From CAJQQK01 sp963696075 (GTDB lineage Bacteria > Pseudomonadota > Alphaproteobacteria > Rhizobiales > Hyphomicrobiaceae): DNA of 64,000 bases. The notes under the pieces were generated by a model. It saw only the letters and a program-made list of their open reading frames with translations. It ran no database searches and was not told the origin of the DNA. A program made the translations under genes and the position numbers. The stretch spans positions 682,001 to 746,000 of the forward strand of contig CAVOJD010000029.1 of the NCBI GenBank assembly GCA_963696075.1. Reading direction: 5' to 3'. This document shows, piece by piece, positions 17,895-27,338 of the stretch (the first letter of the stretch is position 1; each line of letters opens with the position of its first letter).

Positions 17895-20037
17895 ATGGTG
17901 TCGAAGAGCAATAGTAGCGTTCTATTCGTCTGTTTTGCGACGATGGCGTTCGCCGTCTGGTCGGCGTTGGTGCTGTCGTTCGTGGCATTCGATCCGCTTG
18001 GCGTCGTGCGCGGCGGCCCCGACTGGGACCGCGATGGCGATCGTGGCGAACCGACGCACGTCGTCACTGCCCTGCTCTCGGCGCAGGAAAGGACCGGCCG
18101 GTCCCCTGAGCCGCCTTGAAGTCGCGCCCGCCGAGACCGCCCCTGTCTTCACCCAGGTCCGCTTCAATCCGCGCAACCGCCGTGCCGTCTTCGCCGGCCG
18201 TGGCCAGCCCGATGCCCGCATCGCCATTCTCCAGGCCGGCCGCGTCATCGTCTACACCCGCGTCCGGGACGACCATCAGTGGGCGGCGGCGGCCAGTTTC
18301 GACGAAGCCAACGGCCCGCTCGAGTTCACGATCGAGCAGCGCAATCCCCTGACCGGCGAGTTGATCGTCGGCGGCCAGATCAATCTCCATCTGCCTGAGA
18401 GCTATCGCCTGAGCGTGCGCGTCTCGGGCGACGAGGCATCGGCCAGCGACGATGCCTTCCGCCTTGTCGCTGTCAAGGCTGAGACAACCACCCTCGGCCC
18501 AACCGATGTCCGCGCATTTGACCGCTATCTCGGTGGCCGCGAGCCTGCCGAGGAAGGCCCCGCCGGCCGCATCGTTCAGGTCGCGGGGACGTGGGACTGG
18601 CTTGAGGGGGCGAACCGCTCCTACCAGAACGAGATCGTCGACCGGCTGCGCAAGGGCGGCGGGTTCGCTGTTTCGCCCAACGACGAGCGTGAGCGTGAGC
18701 GTGACTGGGACCGTGACCGCGATGCCGGCGCGCGCGAGGACCGCGACACGCCCCGCGAATTTGCAGCCAATGACAGGGACGAGACCCCTCAGGCCGCGTC
18801 GGGCAGCTTCATCGACTGGTTGACGACGGCGCGGCGCAGTTACGAGACGGAAATCATCCCGCGTCTTTCCGGTCAGGTGCCGCGCGGCATTCTCAACCGC
18901 CAGGAGATGGAGCGCGAACGCGAGCGCCTTGATCGCCTCGCCCGCGAAGCGCGCCTGCGTCAGGAAGCCGCCGATCGTGCCGAGCGCGAACGCATCGAGG
19001 CCGAGCAGCGCCGCCGGGAGGCCGCCGAGCGCCGCCGCGCAGCCGAGGAAGAAGCCCGCCGGATCGCCGAGGCGCGCGCCAACGCCGAACGCCTTGCCGC
19101 CGAACGGGCCCGCGAGGCGGAAGCGCGCCGTCGGGCTGAGGCCGAGCGCCTTGCCGCCGAACGCGCCGAACGCCAGCGCCTCGCAGCCCTCGAAGCCCAG
19201 CAGCGCGCCGACGAGGAGGCAGCCCGCCGTGCGGAGGAAGAACGCCGCCGCCAGGAGGCAGAGGCACAATCAGCCCTCACGCGTGCTGAACGCGATCGCC
19301 AGGCGGCCGAGCGTCAGGCAGCCGAGCGTGCCGAACGCCAGCGCATCGCAGCCCTGGAGGCACGACGCCGGGCCGAAGAACTGCGCGAGCAGGCTGAAGC
19401 CCGCCGCCTCGAGGAAGAACGCCGCCGCCGCATGATCGCCGAGGCCGAGGCGATCCGGCGCGAGCGCGAGGAGGCCCAGCGCCGCCGCCTCGCTGAACTT
19501 CGCGAGCGCCGCGAAGCTGAACGCCAGCGCCTTGCCCGTCGCGACCCGGTCGAGGACGATCGCACCCGCGACACCCGGTTTGTGTTCGATCGCCGGCGCG
19601 ATGAAGACCCCGAGCCGCCGCTGCCCACGAAGCAGCTCGTCAATCGCGATGGCTTCGTCCGGCGCGACACGACGATCCGCATCACGTCGCGCGATGACGA
19701 CGGTCTCCGGCAAGGCTCCTGGAAAGACGAAGCCCCCGCGGCGGAGCGCCGTAGCGCCCGCGTCACAACGAAACGCCGCGCGCGCGTAAAACAGTATCGC
19801 CGCCGGGTCGCGCGCCGCAGCGTGCAGCGTTGCGATGCTCGCGCCGGCCGGCAGATAACGCCGCCGGGTGTTTATATCGTCAAGCGCGGCAACTCGCTCT
19901 GGAAGATCGCCCGGCGCCACTATGACCGCGGCAGCCTCTATCCGGTGATCCGCCGCGCCAACAAGCGCAAGATCCGCCTCGCGCGACTGATCTATCCCTG
20001 TCAGCGCTTCCGCCTGCCGAAGCTGCGCTTCCGCTGA
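17895..20037 (+). CDS. LysM-domain envelope protein with long charged helix, one frame break
   Basis: The ATG at 17895 gives a membrane anchor or signal (SSVLFVCFATMAFAVWSALV then LSFVAFDPLG), but that frame stops at 18119. The body is in the next frame from about 18100, so one extra base probably lies in the TCCCCTGAG run; the fixed protein would be about 713 residues. After the anchor comes a beta-rich module (VRFNPRNRRAVFAGRGQPDA). A run of about 220 residues (18895-19550) made almost only of R, E, A, Q and L follows, a coiled coil or single alpha-helix. At the C-terminus is a LysM domain (GVYIVKRGNSLWKIARRHYD) expected to bind peptidoglycan. Confidence 0.7.
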
Positions 20038-20335
20038 CCGGCGGCCTCTGGCCCGTTGCGTGGGCAAACCGGCACGGGCAACCTGGGGTGGACAATCGGG
20101 CATGGAAAGCCTCGCCTCTGGTCCATCTCGCCTGCCTGTGCGTAGTTGAGGCAATCCCCTGCCGCGATTTCCAGGACATCGCCCTGACTGCCCGGGCAAG
20201 GCGTGCTACGTCCTTGCCAAAGGACAAATCAAGAGCCCGCCCACCGTTGGTGGACCAAGGCGTTTGCCCACCCCGGATGCGTTGACCGGCCTGGACGGCT
20301 CCAGACGACCGCGCCGCTGCAACGATTGATCGAGC
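20038..20335. other. Intergenic region before the Atm1-type exporter
   Basis: About 300 bases without a supported gene. A short hairpin-capable stretch (CCCACCGTTGGTGG, near 20240) is present but without a T-run, so it is not called a terminator. The exporter promoter presumably lies here. Confidence 0.3.
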
Positions 20336-22285
20336 ATGACAGCAACAGATAACCAGACGTATCCGCGCAAAGCGGCGCGCCACGCCGCCCCGGGCGCAAC
20401 AGCCAAAGAGCCGACCCGGCAGGAAACACGGGCCGAGCACACGCGCCTTGCGCGCGGCCTGCTGCCCTTCATCTGGCCCGAAGGGCGTCCCGATCTGCGC
20501 CGCCGCGTGGTCCTGGCCGCAATTGCCCTTGTCGCAGCCAAGATCGTCACGGTCCTCGTGCCGATCTCCTACAAGGAAGCAACCGACGCGCTGACCCAGC
20601 ACTCTGCCGCCACCACCGCCACCGTCACCCAGGGGATCGCGACCTGGGCCGTCGCGATGGTTGCGATCTATGGCGTCGGCCGCGTCCTCATGATGCTGCT
20701 GACCCAGATCCGCGACGTGCTCTTCACCGCCGTCGGCCAGCACGCGGTCAGAACCCTCAACAACCGCACCTTCCGCCACCTCCACCGCCTCTCGCTGCGC
20801 TTCCATCTGGAACGGCGCACCGGCGGTCTCTCCCGCGTCATCGAGCGCGCCACCCGCGCGATCGAACTGATCATGCGCACCGGCATCCTCAACCTCTTGC
20901 CGACCATCCTCGAGTTCGTCCTGATCGCGGGCGTGCTGCTCTATTTCTTCAACTGGCTCTACGTCCTCGTGATCGTCGTCACGGTCTTCGTCTACATGTG
21001 GTTCACGCTGCGCGCGACCGAGTGGCGCATCACGATCCGCCGCGAGATGAACGAGAGCGACACCGACGCCAACACCAAGGCGATCGACAGCCTCCTCAAC
21101 TACGAGACGGTCAAGTATTTCGGCAACGAACCGCTCGAACAAAGCCGCTTCGACCACGCAACAGCGCGTTACGAGCGCGCCGCCATCCAGACCTATTATT
21201 CGCTCGGCCTGTTGAACTCCGGTCAGGCGCTGATCTTCACCATCGGCATGACCGTCTGCATGATCATGGCGGCGCTGGGCGTGATGAGCGGCGCCCACAC
21301 CGTCGGCGATTTTGTCATGATCAACGCGCTGATGCTGCAACTCTACATCCCGCTGAACTTCATGGGCTTCGTCTACCGTGAAATTCGCCAGGGCCTGGTC
21401 GATATCGAGACGATGTTCCGTCTTCTCGATGAGCCCGAGGAGATCGAGGACCGCGCCGGCGCCAAAGACCTCGTTGTTTCCGAGGGCCGGATCGAATTCC
21501 GCAACGTCTCCTTCCACTATGACCCCGCGCGTCCGATCCTGAAGGACGTGTCGTTCGAGGTGCCGGCCGGTGCAAGCCTTGCGATTGTCGGCCCCTCAGG
21601 CGCCGGTAAATCAACCATCAGCCGCATCCTGTTCCGCTTCTATGACGTCGCCGACGGCGAGGTGCTGATCGATGGCCAGGACATTCGCGACATAACCCAG
21701 GCCTCGCTGCGCCGTGCCATCGGCATGGTTCCCCAGGATACCGTCCTCTTCAACGATACGATCCGCTACAACATCCGCTATGGCCGGCCCGACGCCACCG
21801 ACGCCGACGTCGAGGAGGCCGCCCGCTTCGCCCAGATCGATGGCTTCATCAGCCAGCTCCCCGACGGCTACGACACCATGGTGGGTGAGCGCGGCCTCAA
21901 GCTGTCGGGCGGCGAGAAGCAGCGTGTCGCCATTGCGCGCACGATCCTCAAGGGGCCGCCGATCCTGATGTTCGATGAGGCCACCAGCGCCCTCGACAGC
22001 CAGACCGAGAAGGACATTCAGGACGCGCTCGACAGTGTGTCGCGCGATCGCACCACGCTCGTGATCGCCCATCGTCTGTCCACCATCGTCAATGCCGATA
22101 GCATCCTCGTGCTCGAGAAGGGCTCCGTCGTCGAGCAGGGCACGCATGCCGAACTGATGGCGCGCGACGGGCTTTATGCCTCGCTCTGGAACAAGCAGCA
22201 GGAAGCCGAGGAGGCCCGGGCCAAGCTCGCCCGGATGCTCGAGGAAGAGGGCCTGAAAATAAAGCCGCCGGGGGCAGATGCCTGA
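20336..22285 (+). CDS. Atm1/ABCB7-type ABC exporter (fused membrane and ATPase domains)
   Basis: A 649-residue half-transporter. The six-helix exporter domain covers about 55-345 (for example RRVVLAAIALVAAKIVTVLV and LLYFFNWLYVLVIVVTVFVY). The NETVKYF-type motif seen as LLNYETVKYFGNE is characteristic of the Atm1/HMT1 group. The ATPase domain follows: Walker A VGPSGAGKSTISRILFRFYD, Q-loop VPQDTVLFNDTIRYNI, LSGGEKQRVAIARTIL and Walker B ILMFDEATSALD. Bacterial relatives export glutathione-linked metals or persulfides and help tolerate heavy metals. The homodimer sits in the inner membrane. The stop codon lies inside a terminator hairpin. Confidence 0.85.
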   Translation: MTATDNQTYPRKAARHAAPGATAKEPTRQETRAEHTRLARGLLPFIWPEGRPDLRRRVVLAAIALVAAKIVTVLVPISYKEATDALTQHSAATTATVTQGIATWAVAMVAIYGVGRVLMMLLTQIRDVLFTAVGQHAVRTLNNRTFRHLHRLSLRFHLERRTGGLSRVIERATRAIELIMRTGILNLLPTILEFVLIAGVLLYFFNWLYVLVIVVTVFVYMWFTLRATEWRITIRREMNESDTDANTKAIDSLLNYETVKYFGNEPLEQSRFDHATARYERAAIQTYYSLGLLNSGQALIFTIGMTVCMIMAALGVMSGAHTVGDFVMINALMLQLYIPLNFMGFVYREIRQGLVDIETMFRLLDEPEEIEDRAGAKDLVVSEGRIEFRNVSFHYDPARPILKDVSFEVPAGASLAIVGPSGAGKSTISRILFRFYDVADGEVLIDGQDIRDITQASLRRAIGMVPQDTVLFNDTIRYNIRYGRPDATDADVEEAARFAQIDGFISQLPDGYDTMVGERGLKLSGGEKQRVAIARTILKGPPILMFDEATSALDSQTEKDIQDALDSVSRDRTTLVIAHRLSTIVNADSILVLEKGSVVEQGTHAELMARDGLYASLWNKQQEAEEARAKLARMLEEEGLKIKPPGADA

Positions 22286-22298
22286 CCCCGGCGGCTTT
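22261..22298. terminator. Bidirectional terminator between convergent genes
   Basis: AAAGCCGCCGGGG (22261-22273) pairs perfectly with CCCCGGCGGCTTT (22286-22298) across a 12-base loop that holds the stop codon of the exporter gene. Flanking A and T runs are short (AAAATAAAG on one side, TTTGATTG on the other). It lies between two convergent genes and could stop transcription from both sides. Confidence 0.65.
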
Positions 22299-22374
22299 GA
22301 TTGTCATTGCTGGTTGGAGAAGGCCGACGCCCCGGAGCGCGTGACACGGCAATTGACCGTGCCAGGGCTAAGCC

Positions 22375-22983
22375 CTAGCGGTTGAGCGCCATCACGAGGC
22401 TGCCAACCTGGCCGCCGTTCTCCGAGATGTAGTTTTCAAACAGCCGCTGCAGGAACGGGCTGACCCAGAAACCCAGGACCTGTGCATCGCGGACCTTGTA
22501 GGTGTTGCGGTTTTCAAACAGCATCCACCGTACGTCGTAGGTCGTCCCGTCGGTGAGAATGATCTGGCTGTCGACCATCACGCTGCGCCCGTCACGAATG
22601 GCGTTGGCAGCGAATTTGACGTCGGCGACCGGATACTTCGGAGCTTCGGCTGCCGCATAGCGCCCAATGAAACGCACCAGGCCGCGATAGTAGGAGCGCC
22701 GGTCGCCGTGATCGAGCCCGCGGCGATAGTTGCCGAGCGCGTAAAGGCCGATCGCGGGGACGTGCCCGTATTTTTGCACCGAGGATTCGAACGCCGCCTG
22801 CGTGCCCTTCTTCTGGGCACTGAGCAGGGAAGCGGCGGCCTTGCGCATGAATTTGACCGCTGCATCCTCCGCCTGCGCGCCTGAAACGCTACCAAGCAGG
22901 GAGACTGCCATCGTCGCGGCAGCGAGCAGCAGCGTCATCGGGCGCCGAGGGAAGACTGAGGAGATTGCCGAGAGTGCGAGCAT
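22375..22983 (-). CDS. MlaC-like phospholipid-binding periplasmic protein
   Basis: A 202-residue protein if it starts at ATG 22983; the open frame continues upstream but loses normal codon use. The N-terminus is a signal peptide (RPMTLLLAAATMAVSLLGSV, cleavage near SGAQA). The mature part, AVKFMRKAAASLLSAQKKGT followed by RFIGRYAAAEAPKYPVADVK and DVRWMLFENRNTYKVRDAQV, matches the MlaC/Ttg2D fold, which carries phospholipids between the outer membrane and the MlaFEDB transporter. The other mla genes are not adjacent. Ends LQRLFENYISENGGQVGSLV, typical for the family. Confidence 0.75.
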   Translation of the reverse strand: MLALSAISSVFPRRPMTLLLAAATMAVSLLGSVSGAQAEDAAVKFMRKAAASLLSAQKKGTQAAFESSVQKYGHVPAIGLYALGNYRRGLDHGDRRSYYRGLVRFIGRYAAAEAPKYPVADVKFAANAIRDGRSVMVDSQIILTDGTTYDVRWMLFENRNTYKVRDAQVLGFWVSPFLQRLFENYISENGGQVGSLVMALNR

Positions 22984-23155
22984 AGTTGAGTTCCGAAGTG
23001 ACACCGTGCGGTTGAACAACTTAGGACCGTGACATTGGGACAATTCCAAGGCCCGTCCGGTGGAAAGTTGGGACCGGGGCGTTCTTGTCGGTGACGCCCA
23101 AGGTCTTGAATTGTTGTCTGACGCAGCTTCTGAACAAGCGCGCGTCAAGGTCTGA

Positions 23156-23812
23156 TCAAGCACGCGCCAAGTCATCCTGCGCACGATCGCTCTTCGTCCG
23201 GGACAGTGTCATGACAGACAGGACTCGGGACCCAAACGACGACTGGGACAGGATGACCGGCTTGAGTACTGGCAACCCGAACCGGTCCGCCGTCTGTACG
23301 ACATTCGCCTGCGAGATGTAAGGTTCGCAGGCAAGGTGAATGGTTCTTCCTGGCTGGTCGTGTTCAAGCATCAACACATGGCGCACACCCTGAGACGTGG
23401 TCCAGACGCGATGACGGATGCCGCGAAAATCACTGATCGCCTCCCGCCAGCGCTGGGCGCGCCCGCCAATGAGGTCCTCGACGATGACCCCGTCAGGATC
23501 GATCGCGACCGTGCGTTGATGGGGATCTTGTCGCGCGAGGCTGATTGCCCCGATCGCGATCGCCGCACTCGCAATGAGGCCGCAGGCCACCAGAAGAACA
23601 ACGGCGCGGGGATTTGAAACGGCCATTTCCGCGAAGTGCTGGCGGGCCATGTCGTCTGCAAGGACGGTCGCGATCGGCATCGCGAGCATCAGGCCGGCGC
23701 CGAGGATCACAGCATCCCGCAGGCGCCGCGTTGATGAGGAAAATCGCTGGCGCAACACCACGTGTTCGCCGTCGCTGTCGCCTGAAAGTGTCTCTATGGC
23801 CTCGATACGCAT
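23156..23812 (-). CDS. Hypothetical membrane protein with two transmembrane segments
   Basis: A 218-residue protein I cannot assign. Two hydrophobic segments are clear: AVILGAGLMLAMPIATVLA (about 34-52) and AVVLLVACGLIASAAIAIGA (about 70-89). A soluble C-terminal part follows (QRTVAIDPDGVIVEDLIGGR, VWTTSQGVRHVLMLEHDQPG) that looks like a small beta domain of the bacterial PH/YdbT type. The end is basic. It is transcribed away from the ArsR-methyltransferase gene. Confidence 0.5.
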   Translation of the reverse strand: MRIEAIETLSGDSDGEHVVLRQRFSSSTRRLRDAVILGAGLMLAMPIATVLADDMARQHFAEMAVSNPRAVVLLVACGLIASAAIAIGAISLARQDPHQRTVAIDPDGVIVEDLIGGRAQRWREAISDFRGIRHRVWTTSQGVRHVLMLEHDQPGRTIHLACEPYISQANVVQTADRFGLPVLKPVILSQSSFGSRVLSVMTLSRTKSDRAQDDLARA

Positions 23813-23930
23813 GGCTACCCCGTCCGCGTAAAACTCCTGACAACCTACGGGATGAGCCTTGACGAGCCCTTAACGAGCGCAACGTTCTCGAACAGCACCC
23901 AGGTTTCGGCGGCCCAGGATTGTATGGCGC

Positions 23931-23958
23931 TTGACATATAAAGATATGTTTATATGGT
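23931..23958 (+). promoter_or_regulatory. Promoter with overlapping palindromic operator, probably for SahR-type control
   Basis: TTGACA (23931-23936) and TATGGT (23953-23958), 16 bases apart, form a plausible sigma-70 promoter. The spacer is almost filled by the palindrome CATATAAA (23935-23942) - GATATG - TTTATATG (23949-23956), with perfect 8-base arms. The form CATATAAAGATATnTTTATATG resembles the operator described for the S-adenosylhomocysteine-responsive ArsR-family regulator SahR, as I recall it. The next gene encodes just such a regulator, so autorepression is likely. Confidence 0.7.
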
Positions 23959-24012
23959 GACGCGTCGCTTTGCGGCGGGTCTCACGCCTCGCTTGATGGG
24001 TTCTATTTTTTC

Positions 24013-25041
24013 ATGTCAACGCCTCGCCTCAGCCCTGAACCGGCCCTCGCCGCGCTTCGCGCCGTGGCCGAGCCGACGCGCCTGCGCATCACCGCGCTGC
24101 TTGCGGCGGGCGAGCTGACGGTGAAGGACCTCACGCGCATTCTGGGCCAGAGCCAGCCGCGCATTTCACGCCACCTGAAGCTGCTCCACGAAGCGGGACT
24201 TTTGACCCGCGTCCAGGAAGGGAGCTGGGTCTACTTCCGCATGGCGGATGACGCCAGCCATGCAGCCTTCCTCGAAGGTATTCTCGCGCACATCGACACG
24301 ACCGCCGGCGAATTCGAACGCGACCGCGCCCGCGCCGGTGACTTGCGCCAGGAGCGCTTCGAGCATGCCCAGGCCTTTTTCGCGAGCAATGCCGCGGAAT
24401 GGGACAGCCTGCGCGCCCTCCACATCGATGAAGCGGAAGTCGAGCGCCGTTTGCTGGACGCGCTTCCGGGAGAGGGGATCGACCTCCTCGTTGACATGGG
24501 GACGGGCACAGGGCGGATGCTGACGGTTCTGGCGGGACGCTATGACCGCGCGATCGGCATCGACACCAACCAGCAGATGCTGGCATATGCGCGCACGCGC
24601 ATCGATGATGACCGCTTCCGCAACGTCCAGATCCGCCAAGGTGATATCTGCAACTTGTCTCTCGACGACGAAAGCGCGGGCGTCGTCGTCATGCATCAGG
24701 TGCTCCACTACCTGGCCGAACCGGAGCGCGCGATCGCTGAAGCAGCGCGCATCCTGAAGTCCGGCGGCCTGCTCGCGATTGCAGATTTCGCCCCCCACAC
24801 CCTCGAGCACCTGCGCGACGAATTCGCCCACCAGCGGCTCGGATTCTCAAACGAACAGATGCACGCCTGGTTCCGCAAAGCAGGCCTCGAACCGGAACAT
24901 CACGATGAGCTTCCCCCCGGGCGCGACAGCCACAAAACCGCTGACAATAATGGGCTGACCGTCTCGATCTGGCTCGCCCGACGCCCCGCCGGTACTGGCC
25001 CGCGAACGGACCGCAATAAAGTCTTGGAGACGATTGAATGA
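24013..25041 (+). CDS. ArsR/SmtB-family regulator fused to SAM-dependent methyltransferase (SahR-like)
   Basis: A 342-residue fusion. Residues 5-100 form an ArsR winged helix (ALRAVAEPTRLRITALLAAG, RILGQSQPRISRHLKLLHEA, GSWVYFRMADD) without the CxC metal site of true metal sensors. Residues 130-320 are a class I methyltransferase with motif I LVDMGTGTGRMLTVLAGRYD and GIDTNQQMLAYAR, followed by VVVMHQVLHYLAEPERAI. The methyltransferase-like half is likely the sensor domain for S-adenosylhomocysteine or SAM. The stop overlaps metF (ATGA), so methionine-cycle genes are probably its targets. Enzymatic activity is unproven. Confidence 0.85.
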   Translation: MSTPRLSPEPALAALRAVAEPTRLRITALLAAGELTVKDLTRILGQSQPRISRHLKLLHEAGLLTRVQEGSWVYFRMADDASHAAFLEGILAHIDTTAGEFERDRARAGDLRQERFEHAQAFFASNAAEWDSLRALHIDEAEVERRLLDALPGEGIDLLVDMGTGTGRMLTVLAGRYDRAIGIDTNQQMLAYARTRIDDDRFRNVQIRQGDICNLSLDDESAGVVVMHQVLHYLAEPERAIAEAARILKSGGLLAIADFAPHTLEHLRDEFAHQRLGFSNEQMHAWFRKAGLEPEHHDELPPGRDSHKTADNNGLTVSIWLARRPAGTGPRTDRNKVLETIE

Positions 25042-25964
25042 CTGCATTCGACACGATGGAACGCAACAGCCGCCTGATCGGCAAGGGTGACATCAAGGTT
25101 TCATTCGAATTCTTTCCGCCAAAGACGGAAAAGCTCGAGCAGGCGCTGTGGAAGTCGATCGAACGCCTTGAGCCGCTTGCGCCCGAATTCGTCTCCGTCA
25201 CCTACGGCGCCGGCGGCTCAACGCGCGAACGGACCCACAAGACGCTGGCCGCAATCATCGCCGAAACCGATCTGAAGCCGGCCGGCCACCTCACCTGCGT
25301 CGGCGCCACCCGCGACGAGGTCGACGAGGTCATCCGCAGCTACTGGGACCTGGGCGTGCGCCACATCGTTGCCCTGCGCGGTGATCCCCCTGAAGGGGTT
25401 GGCACCCGCTATGAGCCCCATCCCGGCGGTTATGCGAACGCCGCCGAACTCGTGGCCGGTATCCGCAACATCGCGGAATTCGACATTTCCGTCGGCGGCT
25501 ATCCGGAAATCCACCCCGAGAGCCCGTCGCTTGAAGCCGACCTCGACAATCTCAAGGCCAAGATCGATGCCGGCGCCTCGCGCATCATCACCCAGTTCTT
25601 CTTCGATAACGCTCACTACCTTCGTTTCGTCGAGCGTGTCCGCGCGCACGGCATCTGGTGCCCGGTCATCCCGGGCATCGTGCCGATCCATAATTTCCGC
25701 CAGGTCTCGAACTTCGCCGGCCAATGCGGTGCGACGATCCCCGCCTGGATGGCGCATCGCTTCGAGGGCCTCGAGGATGATCCCGCCACGACCCACCTGG
25801 TCGCAGCCGCCATTGCGGCCGAGCAGGTCATGGATCTCGTCGATCACGGCGTGCGCACCTTCCACCTCTATACCTTGAACCGGGCCGATCTCGTCTACGC
25901 CGTCTGCCATTTGTTGGGTCTGCGCCCGAACGCACGTCCCGCCGCAGACCGCGCCATCGCCTGA
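25038..25964 (+). CDS. metF: 5,10-methylenetetrahydrofolate reductase
   Basis: A 308-residue TIM-barrel flavoprotein that makes 5-methyl-THF for methionine synthesis. Seen are KVSFEFFPPKTEKLEQALWK at the N-terminus with the catalytic Glu, FVSVTYGAGGSTRERTHKTL, GHLTCVGATRDEVDEVI, HIVALRGDPPEG (Asp for folate) and ASRIITQFFFDNAHYLRFVE. Length is normal. Its ATG overlaps the stop of the ArsR-methyltransferase gene, so both are read from the operator-containing promoter at 23.93 kb. Confidence 0.93.
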   Translation: MTAFDTMERNSRLIGKGDIKVSFEFFPPKTEKLEQALWKSIERLEPLAPEFVSVTYGAGGSTRERTHKTLAAIIAETDLKPAGHLTCVGATRDEVDEVIRSYWDLGVRHIVALRGDPPEGVGTRYEPHPGGYANAAELVAGIRNIAEFDISVGGYPEIHPESPSLEADLDNLKAKIDAGASRIITQFFFDNAHYLRFVERVRAHGIWCPVIPGIVPIHNFRQVSNFAGQCGATIPAWMAHRFEGLEDDPATTHLVAAAIAAEQVMDLVDHGVRTFHLYTLNRADLVYAVCHLLGLRPNARPAADRAIA

Positions 25965-26031
25965 TTGGGAACCGAGAGCGGCGTCCCGTCGCAGGCCGCG
26001 ATTGCTTGCCCGCCATCGTGAAGCGTGATTG

Positions 26032-26706
26032 ATGGCCAAACGGCCGGACCGGCGCCGGGAGCGCGTGGCCGCTGGCGGCGGGGGAGAGACGAAGGTGCAG
26101 GCCAACAGCGTCGAATTGAGCGGCTGGATCGAATTGGTCGATCTGCCCGACGTCGTTGTCGAGGATCCAGCCGAACACGAACGCATCCGCAAAAGCCGCC
26201 TCGCGGACGTGATGATTGTGCTCGAACGCGATGCAGCCGAAATCGCCGAGGCGATTGGTGAACGTCTGGTGGCGCGGTGGCCAAGTGTGCGCGAGGCGCA
26301 CGTCGATCTGATCATTGCCGAGGATGCGCCGGAATTTACCGCGCGCCTCAGTGCCGAACACAACCCCGCGCTCCCCGCCGTTGATCGTGGCGCGCAGCAA
26401 GCGGCCCTTGCCGACATCCTCGAGGTCGAAATTGCAGACGCCATCGGGCGACGGGTTGGCGTCAGGCGGCGTTTCTCGCCACGCATTCAACTGGCCCGAG
26501 CGCACCCGCCGCAACCGGTCAACCTGGCCCCGGCGAATGAAACGTCGCCGATATCCAACGCGCCTGCTCGACAGGCGCCCAGGGGCGAGCCGACACCGCC
26601 CCTCAAGATAAAAAATGCCGGACGTTTCTGGCTGCTCGCGCTGTTCGCGCTGATTGCGATCGTGCTCTTCGGCGCAGCCGTGCTCATCGCCATTCAACCG
26701 CGCTGA
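26032..26706 (+). CDS. Hypothetical tail-anchored protein
   Basis: A 224-residue protein of unknown function. ATG 26032 is preferred over a TTG one codon earlier. The N-terminal part is basic (RPDRRRERVAAGGGGETKVQ), then a soluble, acidic region (about 35-140). A Pro/Ala-rich linker (ETSPISNAPARQAPRGEPTP) leads to a single C-terminal hydrophobic segment, FWLLALFALIAIVLFGAAVL, which would anchor it in the membrane. Codon third positions are G/C-rich as in neighbouring genes, supporting a real gene. It is 67 bases after metF. Confidence 0.55.
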   Translation: MAKRPDRRRERVAAGGGGETKVQANSVELSGWIELVDLPDVVVEDPAEHERIRKSRLADVMIVLERDAAEIAEAIGERLVARWPSVREAHVDLIIAEDAPEFTARLSAEHNPALPAVDRGAQQAALADILEVEIADAIGRRVGVRRRFSPRIQLARAHPPQPVNLAPANETSPISNAPARQAPRGEPTPPLKIKNAGRFWLLALFALIAIVLFGAAVLIAIQPR

Positions 26707-26958
26707 GCCGAAACGTAGAGCCGCCCTCGGATAGCGCTCGCCTGCCCGCACCGTGTGTCGAGCCATTGACAAAAGTGTCGAACGAGGTCCATTGGCTGAT
26801 TGACGCGCCGAAAAGGGGCCTGCTCAAATGGAGCGATGCGGCGCGTCGGGTGTTTTAGGCTTCGTTAAGAGACGGCGTGCTTCTCTGTGAGTGCCACTTA
26901 AGATTGCGGGAATGGCGCTCAAACAGTCGCGATTGTAGAGCCGTCGGGGGAACTCACG

Positions 26959-27309
26959 ATGATAAGCCGCTTGGCTTTGATCGCTGTTCAATTGGTTGTC
27001 GGCTGGTTTGTCGGCCGCCAGGTCATGCAATTCCTGCCGGATCTTGATCAACTGAATGTCTTTCTCGCAGCCTTGGTCTTCGCAGCGATTGTCTGGGTGG
27101 TCGGCATTTTCGCCGGGATCGTGTTGAAGGACGTTGCGAGCCCCTCACCACAGACCCTCATTTTCTCAATCGCAACCGGCGTGATCTTTACGGTCATAAC
27201 GCTGGTGCCGGACGCCGAGCGCGCCATCGTGTCCGTCGTCGGGCAGGATGTCCCCCAACTCTTCTATCCGTTGATCGGCTCCGTGGTCGGCTACGCCATT
27301 CAACGCTGA
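26959..27309 (+). CDS. Small integral membrane protein, function unknown
   Basis: A 116-residue, very hydrophobic protein with about four membrane segments: ALIAVQLVVGWFVGRQVMQF, FLAALVFAAIVWVVGIFAGI, TLIFSIATGVIFTVITLV and LFYPLIGSVVGYAIQR at the end. No catalytic motifs. A weak Shine-Dalgarno (GGGGG) precedes the ATG. It is convergent with a PRC-barrel gene. Confidence 0.6.
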   Translation: MISRLALIAVQLVVGWFVGRQVMQFLPDLDQLNVFLAALVFAAIVWVVGIFAGIVLKDVASPSPQTLIFSIATGVIFTVITLVPDAERAIVSVVGQDVPQLFYPLIGSVVGYAIQR

Positions 27310-27338
27310 GGCCGGTTTCGAGGCGGGACTGGACGCAG

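Noticed and set aside
19880..21517. A 545-codon minus-strand frame opposite the Atm1-type exporter
   Set aside because: Pure mirror of a high-GC coding region; the composition (Asp/His/Gly-rich, no hydrophobic core) is typical of antisense shadows.
23812..24013. SAM or SAH riboswitch before the metF unit
   Set aside because: The leader is only about 60 bases after the promoter and shows a DNA palindrome, not a riboswitch fold.
25828..26772. A 314-codon minus-strand frame overlapping the hypothetical tail-anchored gene and the end of metF
   Set aside because: It runs antisense through the metF end, has Arg/Pro-rich composition and no recognisable domain; the plus-strand gene has normal codon use and a membrane segment.
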